From Streptomyces platensis (GTDB taxonomy: Bacteria; Actinomycetota; Actinomycetes; Streptomycetales; Streptomycetaceae): a stretch of 64,000 nucleotides of DNA. The position numbers were made by a program, and so were the translations under genes. The stretch covers positions 7,130,001-7,194,000 of the forward strand of contig NZ_CP023691.1 of the NCBI RefSeq assembly GCF_008704855.1, read 5' to 3'. Positions 1 to 7,493 of this stretch are shown here, in pieces; within the stretch, counting starts at the first letter, position 1, and each line of letters starts with the position of its first letter. Under the pieces are notes generated by a model. The model did not search any database. It was not told the origin of the DNA and saw only the letters and a program-made list of their open reading frames with translations.

Positions 1-1
1 T

Positions 2-1180
2 GTGGCGGGCGAACCGACCGCGTTCGGCTGCGCCGGGGAATTCCCGCCCAAGGAGCGCGACGCCGAGGTCGTCCGGCGGCTGCGGGCGGCCGGCGCGATC
101 ATCGTCGGCAAGACCAACGCCTGCGAACTGGGCCAGTGGCCGTTCACCGAGGGCCCGGCCTTCGGCAACACCTGCAACCCGTGGAACCTCGCCCACACCC
201 CGGGCGGCTCGTCCGGCGGTTCGGCCGCCGCGGTCGCGGCCGGGCTGGTCCCCGCCGCCCTCGGCACCGACGGCGCCGGCTCGGTCCGGATCCCCGCCGC
301 CTGGTCCCATCTCGTCGGCATCAAACCCCAGCGCGGCCGCATCTCCACCTGGCCGGACCCCGAGTCCTTCCAGGGGATCACCGGCATCGGCCCGCTGGCC
401 CGTACGGTCGAGGACGCGGCCCTGCTGCTGGACGTGGCCAGCGGCAACCACGACGGCGATCTGCACCGGCCGCCCGCCATCGCCGCCCGCGAGGCCGCCG
501 GCCGCGACCCGGGACGGCTGCGGATCGCGCTGTCCTGGAAGGCCGCCTTCACCTTCACGCCCAAGCCGCTGCACCCGGACGTCCGGGCCGCGGTGACCGG
601 TGTGGCCCGCACGCTGGCCCGTCTCGGACACTTCGTCGAGGAGGCGGAGCCGGACTACGGGCTGGTCGGGCTGGCCTTCGTCCCGCGTGCCACGGCCGGG
701 GTGGGGGAGTGGGCGGACCGAGTCCCCGACCGTTCGCTGCTGGACCGCCGTACGCGGGAGGCGGCGCGGATGGGCCGGCTGCTCGGCGGGCCCGTACTGC
801 GCCGGGCGCGCGCCGCCGAGCGGCGCCAACAGCGGCGGATCGGCGCGCTGTTCGGCCCCTACGACGTCCTGCTGACGCCGACCACGGCCACCCCGCCGCC
901 CCGTATCGGCACCCTCGCCAAGCTCAGCGGCTGGCGTACGGATCAGGCCATGATCGCCGCCTGCCCGTACGCCTGGCCGTGGAACGTCCTCGGCTGGCCG
1001 GGCGTGAGCGTGCCCGCCGGGTTCAGCGCCGACGGCCTGCCGCTCGGCGCCCAGCTGCTCGGCCCGGCCCACGGCGAGCCGCAGCTGATCTCGCTGGCCG
1101 CCCAGCTCCAGGACGATCTGCGCTGGCACGAGCGGCGGCCGGCCGGCCATCCCGCGCCGCACGACGCCGTCCGCCCCTGA
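2..1180 (+). CDS. Amidase, amidase-signature family (5' end cut by window)
   Basis: Hydrolyses a C-N amide bond; the substrate is unknown. The amidase-signature core is visible: the catalytic Lys in GKTN near residue 37, the Gly/Ser-rich GGSSGGSAAAV stretch with the cis-Ser near residue 70, and the nucleophile Ser in GAGSVRIPA near residue 95. Family members usually run 450-500 residues with the Lys near residue 80, and only 392 are present here, so the true start lies before the window. The GTG at position 2 is simply the first in-frame start codon. The gene runs towards, and converges on, the isochorismatase-fold gene, 47 bases away. Placement beside the hydantoin/pyrimidine cluster suggests, but does not prove, a role with amide or ureide substrates. 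Confidence 0.88.
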   Translation: MAGEPTAFGCAGEFPPKERDAEVVRRLRAAGAIIVGKTNACELGQWPFTEGPAFGNTCNPWNLAHTPGGSSGGSAAAVAAGLVPAALGTDGAGSVRIPAAWSHLVGIKPQRGRISTWPDPESFQGITGIGPLARTVEDAALLLDVASGNHDGDLHRPPAIAAREAAGRDPGRLRIALSWKAAFTFTPKPLHPDVRAAVTGVARTLARLGHFVEEAEPDYGLVGLAFVPRATAGVGEWADRVPDRSLLDRRTREAARMGRLLGGPVLRRARAAERRQQRRIGALFGPYDVLLTPTTATPPPRIGTLAKLSGWRTDQAMIAACPYAWPWNVLGWPGVSVPAGFSADGLPLGAQLLGPAHGEPQLISLAAQLQDDLRWHERRPAGHPAPHDAVRP

Positions 1181-1227
1181 GCTGCGGGGCGGACGGCGCC
1201 GAGCCGGGGGCGGACGGCCCCTGAGCC

Positions 1228-1782
1228 TCAGCCGAGGAGCGTGCGGATCGCGTCGGCCGTACCGGTCTCGCCCAGCCGCGGGAAGACCCGCTCCACGCTG
1301 TTGCGGTGCGCGTCGGCGTCCAGGTCGGTCATCGCGTCGGTGGCGAGGGTGACGTGGTAGCCGTGCTCGTACGCGGCACGGGCGGTGGACTCCACCCCGA
1401 TGCTGGTGGCGATGCCGCCGAGGACGATCTGGGTCACCCCGCGGCGGCGCAGCTCCCGGTCCAGGTCCGTGCCGTGGAAGGCGCCCCACCCCTGCTTGGA
1501 GACGGTGAGGTCGCCGGGCTGCCGGCCGAGCTCGGGCACCAGCTCCGCCCAGTCGGCGGGCGGCTCGCCGGCCGGCCGCGCGTGCTCCGTACGGCCCGGG
1601 GCGCCACCGGTGACGTTCACCAGGACGACGGGCAGCCCGCGCGCCCGGAACGCGGCGGCCAGCCCGGCGGCGCGCTCGATGACCTCGGCGGCCGGCACCG
1701 GGGCGGTGGGCAGGGCCGCGATGCCCTTTTGCAGGTCGATCAGTACCAGGGCGGTCGTGGCGTCGAGGGTGGTGACGGGCAT
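1228..1782 (-). CDS. Isochorismatase-fold hydrolase (YecD-like, no catalytic Cys)
   Basis: 184 residues with the isochorismatase fold: Asp in LIDLQKG near residue 16 and Lys in VSKQGWGAF. At the place where cysteine hydrolases have their nucleophile (typically D/S-I-C-V-E), this protein reads TSIGVEST, with Gly instead of Cys. It is therefore not a standard nicotinamidase or N-carbamoylsarcosine amidase. EntB-type vinyl-ether hydrolases and E. coli YecD also lack the Cys. The start at 1782 has a strong AAGGAG six bases upstream. An alternative start at 1917 overlaps the MarR stop as ATGA and would add a 45-residue low-complexity leader; I prefer 1782. It sits directly downstream of marR on the same strand and is probably co-transcribed with it. 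Confidence 0.85.
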   Translation of the reverse strand: MPVTTLDATTALVLIDLQKGIAALPTAPVPAAEVIERAAGLAAAFRARGLPVVLVNVTGGAPGRTEHARPAGEPPADWAELVPELGRQPGDLTVSKQGWGAFHGTDLDRELRRRGVTQIVLGGIATSIGVESTARAAYEHGYHVTLATDAMTDLDADAHRNSVERVFPRLGETGTADAIRTLLG

Positions 1783-1913
1783 GGGTGCTCCTTGTGTGGT
1801 GTGGGGCGGGGGCGGGGCGCCGAAGGCGCGGCCGGAGCCCTCGGCGGACGCACCGGAACCGCCCGGCGCGCCCGTCGTGGCGGCCCTGGCGCCTGCGCCG
1901 GCGGCGCTCTCGC

Positions 1914-2345
1914 TCATTCCGGCAGCAGCCGCCGTAGCAGCCCGGCCGCCGTGTCCAGGGTCTGCCGCTCCTCCGCGGTCAGCCGGTCGGCGAGGGCCTC
2001 CGCCAGCCAGTCGTGCTTGGCCTGGCGGACGGCGCCGACCACCCGGCGGCCCTCTTCGGTGAGGGAGAAGACCACCTGCCGTCCGTCCGTCGGATGCGGA
2101 CTGCGGGCGAGGATGCCGCGCTCCTCCAGCGCCCCGATGGTCAGCCGCATGGACTGCGGGCGCACCAGCTCGGCGCGGGCCAGCGCCGCGATGGTGGCCG
2201 GACCGCCGGTGTGGATCCGGGAGAGCACCGCCCGCTGGGTCGGGGTGAGCTCGCCCTGGGGGGAGGCGGCGCGCAGATGCCGCATGAGCTGCGCGACGGC
2301 CGCGCCGAGGTCCGTCGCCAGGCGTTCCACGTTCTTTTCCGGCAT
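1914..2345 (-). CDS. MarR-family transcriptional regulator
   Basis: 143-residue winged-helix repressor. The recognition region is visible as TIAALARAELVRPQSMRLTIGALEERG, broken here as TIAALARAEL then VRPQSMRLTIG, followed by the wing motif HPTDGRQVVFSLTEEG. The ATG at 2345 has no Shine-Dalgarno, but TACGCT lies six bases upstream, preceded 18 bases earlier by TTGTAA. The transcript is therefore probably leaderless. A near-perfect 36-bp palindrome begins 15 bases upstream and covers that -35 box, so autoregulation is likely. Its immediate partner is the isochorismatase-fold gene downstream. The ligand is unknown. Confidence 0.9.
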   Translation of the reverse strand: MPEKNVERLATDLGAAVAQLMRHLRAASPQGELTPTQRAVLSRIHTGGPATIAALARAELVRPQSMRLTIGALEERGILARSPHPTDGRQVVFSLTEEGRRVVGAVRQAKHDWLAEALADRLTAEERQTLDTAAGLLRRLLPE

Positions 2346-2360
2346 CTGTCCAGCGTACGA

Positions 2361-2396
2361 AATCGACAGGCAAACTTACAAGTTTCCCTGTCGATT
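2361..2396. promoter_or_regulatory. MarR operator palindrome
   Basis: Two 17-base arms (2361-2377 and 2380-2396) separated by AC are inverted repeats with a single mismatch (C2371 against the complement of C2386). The core reads AAACTTACAAGTTT, which is typical of MarR-family operators. The site lies between marR and the nitrilase gene and covers the predicted marR -35 hexamer (TTGTAA, minus strand, 2376-2381); the -10 TACGCT lies at 2352-2357. Confidence 0.8.
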
Positions 2397-2476
2397 CTGC
2401 GGTGCGCCGCCGGACGCGCCACGGTGGAGATGGTCTTGCCACGGTCCGTGACGGGGCTTACGGTCACCTCCACACG

Positions 2477-2496
2477 CGTAGATCGCGGCGTAGATC
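2477..2496 (+). promoter_or_regulatory. Tandem CGTAGATC motif upstream of the nitrilase gene
   Basis: CGTAGATC occurs at 2477-2484 and again at 2489-2496, 12 bases apart, 42 bases before the nitrilase start. The reverse complement GATCTACG recurs at 5954-5961 in front of the dihydropyrimidinase gene. The shared octamer suggests a common regulator for the catabolic cluster; the regulator itself is not identified. Confidence 0.4.
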
Positions 2497-2537
2497 ATGC
2501 GCGGGCGCAGGCTGACGCATCGACAAAGGAGCAGCTC

Positions 2538-3380
2538 ATGGCCGATGTTGTGCGTGCCGCACTGGTTCAGGCGACCTGGACCGGCGACACCGAATCGATG
2601 ATCGCGAAGCATGAGGAGTACGCCAGAGCGGCCGCCGCGCAGGGCGCGAAGGTGATCGGCTTCCAGGAAGTCTTCAACGCCCCGTACTTCTGCCAGGTCC
2701 AGGACCCCGAGCACTACCGCTGGGCCGAGCCGGTGCCCGACGGGCCGACCGTCCGGCGGATGCAGGACCTGGCCCGCGAGACCGGCATGGTCATCGTCGT
2801 CCCCGTCTTCGAGGTCGAACAGTCCGGCTTCTACTACAACACCGCGGCCGTCATCGACGCCGACGGCACGGTCCTGGGCACCTACCGCAAGCACCACATC
2901 CCGCAGGTCAAGGGCTTCTGGGAGAAGTACTACTTCAAGCCGGGGAACGCCGGCTGGCCGGTCTTCGACACCGCCGTCGGCAAGGTGGGCGTCTATATCT
3001 GCTACGACCGCCACTTCCCCGAAGGCTGGCGGCAGTTGGGCCTCAACGGCGCCCAGCTGGTCTACAACCCCTCCGCCACCTCCCGCGGCCTGTCCGCCTA
3101 CCTCTGGCAGCTGGAGCAGCCCGCGGCCGCGGTCGCCAACGAGTACTTCATCGCGGCGATCAACCGGGTCGGCGTCGAGGAGTACGGCGACAACGACTTC
3201 TACGGCACCAGCTACTTCGTCGACCCCCGGGGCCAGTTCGTCGGCGAGGTCGCCAGTGACTCCAAGGAGGAACTGGTCATCCGCGACCTCGACTTCGACA
3301 TGATCGACGAGGTCCGGCAGCAGTGGGCCTTCTACCGCGACCGACGGCCCGACGCCTACGACGGGCTGGTGCAGCCATGA
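2538..3380 (+). CDS. Beta-ureidopropionase / N-carbamoyl amino acid amidohydrolase (nitrilase superfamily)
   Basis: 280-residue carbon-nitrogen hydrolase predicted to cleave N-carbamoyl-beta-alanine (or another N-carbamoyl amino acid) to the amino acid, CO2 and ammonia, in the cytoplasm. The Glu-Lys-Cys triad is visible: Glu in FQEVFNAPYF near residue 44, Lys in YRKHHIPQ near residue 116 and Cys in ICYDRHFPE near residue 155. Start ATG 2538 has AAAGGAG upstream; the longer open frame before it is non-coding. The stop overlaps the aminotransferase start as ATGA, so the two are translationally coupled. This is the step after dihydropyrimidinase, which is encoded 3.5 kb downstream. Confidence 0.9.
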   Translation: MADVVRAALVQATWTGDTESMIAKHEEYARAAAAQGAKVIGFQEVFNAPYFCQVQDPEHYRWAEPVPDGPTVRRMQDLARETGMVIVVPVFEVEQSGFYYNTAAVIDADGTVLGTYRKHHIPQVKGFWEKYYFKPGNAGWPVFDTAVGKVGVYICYDRHFPEGWRQLGLNGAQLVYNPSATSRGLSAYLWQLEQPAAAVANEYFIAAINRVGVEEYGDNDFYGTSYFVDPRGQFVGEVASDSKEELVIRDLDFDMIDEVRQQWAFYRDRRPDAYDGLVQP

Positions 3381-4690
3381 CCCACGACCCCGCGAGCCTG
3401 CACGCCCGCCATCAATCCGTCCTCCCCTCCTGGCTGAGCCTCTACTACGAGCGACCCCTCGAACTCACCCATGGCGAGGGCCGCCACGTCTGGGACGCCG
3501 AGGGCAACCGCTATCTCGACTTCTTCGGCGGCATCCTCACCACCATGACGGCGCACGCGCTGCCCGAGGTCACCAAGGCCGTCGCCGAACAGGCCGGCCG
3601 GATCATCCACACCTCGACGCTCTACCTCTCGCGCCCCATGGTCGAGCTGGCGGAGCGGATCGCGGCGCTCTCCGGCATCCCCGACGCCCGGGTCTTCTTC
3701 ACCACCTCCGGTACGGAAGCCAACGACGCCGCGCTCCTCCTGGCCACCACGTACCGCCGCTCCAACCAGGTCCTGGCGATGCGCAACAGCTACCACGGCC
3801 GGTCCTTCTCCACCGTCGGCATCACCGGCAACCAGAGCTGGTCACCCACCAGCCTCTCGCCCCTCCAGACGCTGTACGTCCACGGCGGAGTGCGCAGCCG
3901 CGGCCCGTACGCCGGGCTGAGCGACGATGCGTACACCGAGGCCTGCGTCGCCGACCTGGAGGACATGCTCCAGCAGACCGCGGGCGGCGTCGCCGCGCTG
4001 ATCGCCGAACCGGTCCAGGGCGTCGGCGGATTCACCATGCCGCCGGACGGCCTGTACGCCGCGTTCCGCGAGGTGCTCGCCCGGCACGGCATCCTCTGGA
4101 TCAGCGACGAGGTGCAGACCGGCTGGGGCCGTACCGGCGATCACTTCTGGGGCTGGCAGGCGCACGCCGAGAACGGCCCGCCCGACATGCTGACCTTCGC
4201 CAAGGGCATCGGCAACGGGATGTCCATCGGCGGGGTGGTGGCCCGCGCCGAGGTGATGGACTCGCTCTCCGCGAACTCCATCTCCACCTTCGGCGGCAGC
4301 CCGGTCACCATGGCCGCGGGCCTGGCCAACCTCGGCTATCTCCTGGAACACGACCTCCAGGGCAACGCCCGGCGGGTCGGCGGCCTGCTCATCGAGCGGC
4401 TGCGGGCGGTCGCGGCCGGTCTCGATCTCGTCCGGGAAGTGCGCGGCCGCGGCCTGATGATCGGCATCGAACTGGTCCGCCCCGGCACCGACGAGCGCTC
4501 GCCGGAGGCCGCCTCCCTGGTGCTGGAGGCCGCCCGCGAACGCGGCCTGCTGATCGGGAAGGGCGGCCAGGGCGGCGCCTCACTGCGCATCGCACCCCCG
4601 ATGACGCTGACCATCGCCGAAGCGGAAGAAGGCGCGGATCTGCTGGCGGACGCACTACGGGCGGCGCAGGGCCGGCTGGCTCCGGCGTAG
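3377..4690 (+). CDS. Class III PLP aminotransferase (beta-alanine / omega-amino acid type)
   Basis: 437-residue fold-type I aminotransferase. Visible features: the N-terminal YERPLELTHGEG...DAEGNRYLDF region, the cofactor-binding SGTEANDAALL, the Asp of ISDEVQTGWGRTG that contacts the pyridine nitrogen, and the Schiff-base Lys in TFAKGIGNG. Members of this branch transfer amino groups from beta-alanine, GABA or alanine to pyruvate, glyoxylate or 2-oxoglutarate. The ATGA overlap with the ureidopropionase indicates it takes the beta-amino acid product, giving malonate semialdehyde if the substrate is beta-alanine. Exact donor and acceptor cannot be read from the sequence. Confidence 0.9.
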   Translation: MTHDPASLHARHQSVLPSWLSLYYERPLELTHGEGRHVWDAEGNRYLDFFGGILTTMTAHALPEVTKAVAEQAGRIIHTSTLYLSRPMVELAERIAALSGIPDARVFFTTSGTEANDAALLLATTYRRSNQVLAMRNSYHGRSFSTVGITGNQSWSPTSLSPLQTLYVHGGVRSRGPYAGLSDDAYTEACVADLEDMLQQTAGGVAALIAEPVQGVGGFTMPPDGLYAAFREVLARHGILWISDEVQTGWGRTGDHFWGWQAHAENGPPDMLTFAKGIGNGMSIGGVVARAEVMDSLSANSISTFGGSPVTMAAGLANLGYLLEHDLQGNARRVGGLLIERLRAVAAGLDLVREVRGRGLMIGIELVRPGTDERSPEAASLVLEAARERGLLIGKGGQGGASLRIAPPMTLTIAEAEEGADLLADALRAAQGRLAPA

Positions 4691-4820
4691 GGCACGGCCG
4701 TGGCCGGGGTTTCGTCAGGCGCGGGGCCCCGGCCCCCGGTCGGTATCCGCGCGGGAGTGCCGTGCCGGACAACGCGGACGTGGACCGCAGCGCATGACAC
4801 GCGTCAGGCCCCGCAACACC

Positions 4821-5705
4821 TCAGGCGGTCCCGGCGGTCTCCCGCACCGTGTCGGCCACCAGGGTGAAGAAGCGGGTGTGGGCGCGCCGGCTGCACGGGG
4901 CCTCCGGATTCCACGGCAGCAGCCGGGACCGGGCCTCGATCGTGCGCCAGTGGGCGTCGGACCGGAGCTGTTCGGGCCGGGCGGCATTGGCCCGTACGTC
5001 CATCAGCACGATGTCCGGCGCCAGCGCCGCGGCGTCCGCCCAGCCGACGGTCGACCAGTTCACCCCGGCGCCCCCAGCCGGCTCCAGCAGCCCCACCCCG
5101 TGCTCGGTCAGCGCCCGCAGATCCGGCCAGGAGCTGGGCCGGGCCAGATGCACCCGCTCCAGTCCCGCGGGCGACAGCGCCAGCACCCGCGGCCGTACGG
5201 CCCCGCCGGTCGCCTGCCGCAGGGCGTCCTCCGCGGCGTCCAACTCCCGTGCCCGGCCCAGGGGTTCGCCGCAGCCCAGCGAACCGGCGAGCGCCGCGAA
5301 CCGCTCGCGCACCCCCGCCAGGCTGCGGCCGGGGCCCACCGCGACGGTGGCGACCGGGACATGCGCCTCCAGCTCCAGGGCGATCTTCGGCTCCAGCCCG
5401 TAGACCTGCTCGCCGTCATAGGTCACGGCCACCACGAGGTCCGGCGCCGCCTCCAGCAGGGTGTCCGGGTGCAGCGCGCCGCCCGAACCGAGATAGCCGA
5501 TCTCCGCGAGCGGCAGCTCGCCGGCCTTGGCGGGGTCGGGGGCGGCGCCGTCGTGCTGGGACCCGAAGAGCCCCACGGGGCGTATACCGTGGTCCCACAG
5601 CGTCGCCCCCGCCTGTATGTACGCCACGATCCTGAGCGGCCGGTCGCCGGCCACCGCCAGGCGCCCCCGGTCGTCGGAGAACTCCCACGGTGTGCGCTGG
5701 TCCAT
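4821..5705 (-). CDS. TroA-like substrate-binding protein without signal peptide
   Basis: 294 residues with the layout of iron-siderophore/cobalamin binding proteins: N-terminal RIVAYIQAGATLWDHGIRPVG, PDLVVAVTYDG, a long connecting helix, then DIVLMDVRANA. Such proteins are normally exported lipoproteins, but this one starts MDQRTPWEF with no hydrophobic leader or lipobox. An in-frame TGA lies about 27 bases before the ATG, so no export signal can be recovered upstream. No permease or ATPase genes adjoin it. It is divergent from the dihydropyrimidinase gene and probably belongs to the cluster. It may be an intracellular ligand-binding protein; the ligand is unknown. Confidence 0.75.
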   Translation of the reverse strand: MDQRTPWEFSDDRGRLAVAGDRPLRIVAYIQAGATLWDHGIRPVGLFGSQHDGAAPDPAKAGELPLAEIGYLGSGGALHPDTLLEAAPDLVVAVTYDGEQVYGLEPKIALELEAHVPVATVAVGPGRSLAGVRERFAALAGSLGCGEPLGRARELDAAEDALRQATGGAVRPRVLALSPAGLERVHLARPSSWPDLRALTEHGVGLLEPAGGAGVNWSTVGWADAAALAPDIVLMDVRANAARPEQLRSDAHWRTIEARSRLLPWNPEAPCSRRAHTRFFTLVADTVRETAGTA

Positions 5706-6075
5706 GAACCCGCCGCCTTTCCGATTCGTCCGTCAGAATGCCGGGCAGCCCGCCAGGTTCGCCCGCCGGTTCGGCGCATACCTGCCCAACGCGTCACTCC
5801 CGCACCCCTCCCGCGGGTACCACGCACCCCTCGCCCGTGCCCCGCGTTGAACCGTCCAGCTGATCGTCGGCGCAACACGAACGTCTCCGCTGATTAACGG
5901 TCACGGTATTGCCACCGTGGGTGACATGCTTCTACGGTCTCCTTCTCGACCGTGATCTACGGGTGTAGACCGGTGGTGGCGTGGCGTCAGCGGAGCAGAC
6001 CTGCCAGGGGATGGTGCGCGTCGAGCTCCGCCTTCCCGTGCCGCCGATGTCGCTGGTGTGGAAGGGAGCAGGATT
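5706..6075. promoter_or_regulatory. Divergent intergenic region with inverted GATCTACG/TGTAGACC
   Basis: 370 bases between the binding-protein gene and dihydropyrimidinase hold both promoters. At 5954-5971 an imperfect inverted repeat GATCTACG-GG-TGTAGACC is visible; its left arm is the exact reverse complement of the CGTAGATC pair before the nitrilase gene. A second CTACGG lies at 5932-5937. No ORF with coding character was seen here. Confidence 0.45.
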
Positions 6076-7482
6076 GTGAGCCGTACGGTCGTGCAGGGCG
6101 GACTGGTGATCACCGCCGCCGATGAGGTCCACGCCGATGTCCTGGTGGAGGACGGCCGGGTCGCCGCCCTCGCGGCACACGGCAGCCACACCGCGGACGG
6201 CTGGACCGGGACGGCGGACCGCGTCCTCGACGCCACCGGGAAATACGTCATCCCAGGGGGCGTCGACGCGCACACCCATCTGGACTTCCCCTTCGGCGGG
6301 ACCTTCTCCTCCGACAACTTCGAGACCGGCACCCGCGCCGCGGCCTGGGGCGGCACCACCACCCTCATCGACTTCGCGGTCCAGTCCCGCGGCAAGTCGC
6401 TGCGCGCCGGCCTGGACGCCTGGCACGCCAAGTCCGACGCCCAGTGCGCCATCGACTACGCGTTCCACATGATCCTCTCGGACGTCAACGAGCACACCCT
6501 CAAGGAGATGGACCTCCTGGTGGCGGAGGGCGTCACCTCGTTCAAGCTCTTCACCGCCTATCCCGGCGTCTTCTACAGCGACGACGGGCAGATCCTGCGC
6601 GCCATGCAGCAGTCCGCCGGCAACGGCGGGCTGATCATGATGCACGCCGAGAACGGCATCGCCATCGACGTCCTCGTCGAACAGGCGCTGGCCGAGGGCC
6701 GCACCGACCCGCGCTACCACGGTGAGGTCCGCCGGGTCCTCCTGGAGGCCGAGGCCACCCACCGCACCATCCAGCTGGCGCGGGTGGCCGGCGCCCCGCT
6801 CTATGTCGTGCACGTCTCCGCCGAGGAAGCTCTCGCCGAGATCGCCCAGGCCCGCGACAAGGGGCTGAACGTCTTCGGTGAGACCTGCCCGCAGTATCTG
6901 TTCCTGTCCACCGACAACCTCGCCGAGCCGGACTTCGAGGGCGCCAAGTACGTGTGTTCCACGCCGCTGCGGCCGCGTGAGCACCAGGAGGCGCTGTGGC
7001 GCGGGCTGCGCACCAACGACCTCCAGGTGGTCTCGACCGACCACTGCCCGTTCTGCTTCCAGGGACAGAAGGAGCTCGGCCGCGGCGACTTCTCCAAGAT
7101 CCCCAACGGGATGCCGGGCGTGGAGAACCGGATGGACCTCCTCCACCAAGGCGTCGTGGAGGGCCGGATCAGCCGCCGCCGCTGGATCGAGATCGCCTGC
7201 GCCACCCCGGCCCGCATGTTCGGCCTCTACCCCAAGAAGGGCACCCTCGCCCCCGGCTCCGACGCCGACCTCGTCATCTACGACCCCACCGTCGAACAGA
7301 CCGTCTCCGCCGAGACCCACCACATGAACGTCGACTACTCGCCGTACGAGGGCAAACGCCTCACCGGGCAGGTCGAAACCGTGCTCTCGCGGGGCGAACT
7401 CGTCCTCGACCGGCGGGAGTTCACCGGACGCGCGGGACACGGCCAGTACATCCCGCGTGGCACCTGCCAGTACCTCATCTAA
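6076..7482 (+). CDS. Dihydropyrimidinase / D-hydantoinase
   Basis: 468-residue amidohydrolase opening the ring of dihydrouracil or 5-substituted hydantoins to N-carbamoyl amino acids. Metal ligands are in place: HxH in DAHTHLD (residues ~66 and 68), the carbamylated Lys in SFKLF (~157), His in MHAE and VHVS, and Asp in STDHCPF. Length and motifs match the family. I chose GTG 6076 because AAGGGAGCA precedes it at normal spacing; GTG 6058 is in frame but has no ribosome site. It is 11 bases ahead of the LLM oxidoreductase, with the AAGGAG of that gene overlapping its stop, so the two form an operon. Confidence 0.93.
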   Translation: MSRTVVQGGLVITAADEVHADVLVEDGRVAALAAHGSHTADGWTGTADRVLDATGKYVIPGGVDAHTHLDFPFGGTFSSDNFETGTRAAAWGGTTTLIDFAVQSRGKSLRAGLDAWHAKSDAQCAIDYAFHMILSDVNEHTLKEMDLLVAEGVTSFKLFTAYPGVFYSDDGQILRAMQQSAGNGGLIMMHAENGIAIDVLVEQALAEGRTDPRYHGEVRRVLLEAEATHRTIQLARVAGAPLYVVHVSAEEALAEIAQARDKGLNVFGETCPQYLFLSTDNLAEPDFEGAKYVCSTPLRPREHQEALWRGLRTNDLQVVSTDHCPFCFQGQKELGRGDFSKIPNGMPGVENRMDLLHQGVVEGRISRRRWIEIACATPARMFGLYPKKGTLAPGSDADLVIYDPTVEQTVSAETHHMNVDYSPYEGKRLTGQVETVLSRGELVLDRREFTGRAGHGQYIPRGTCQYLI

Positions 7483-7493
7483 GGAGCGCCGCT

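Noticed and set aside
4794..5897. Plus-strand 367-codon frame over the binding-protein gene
   Set aside because: Antisense to a protein with clear TroA-like motifs; composition is Arg/Pro/Gly-rich and featureless.
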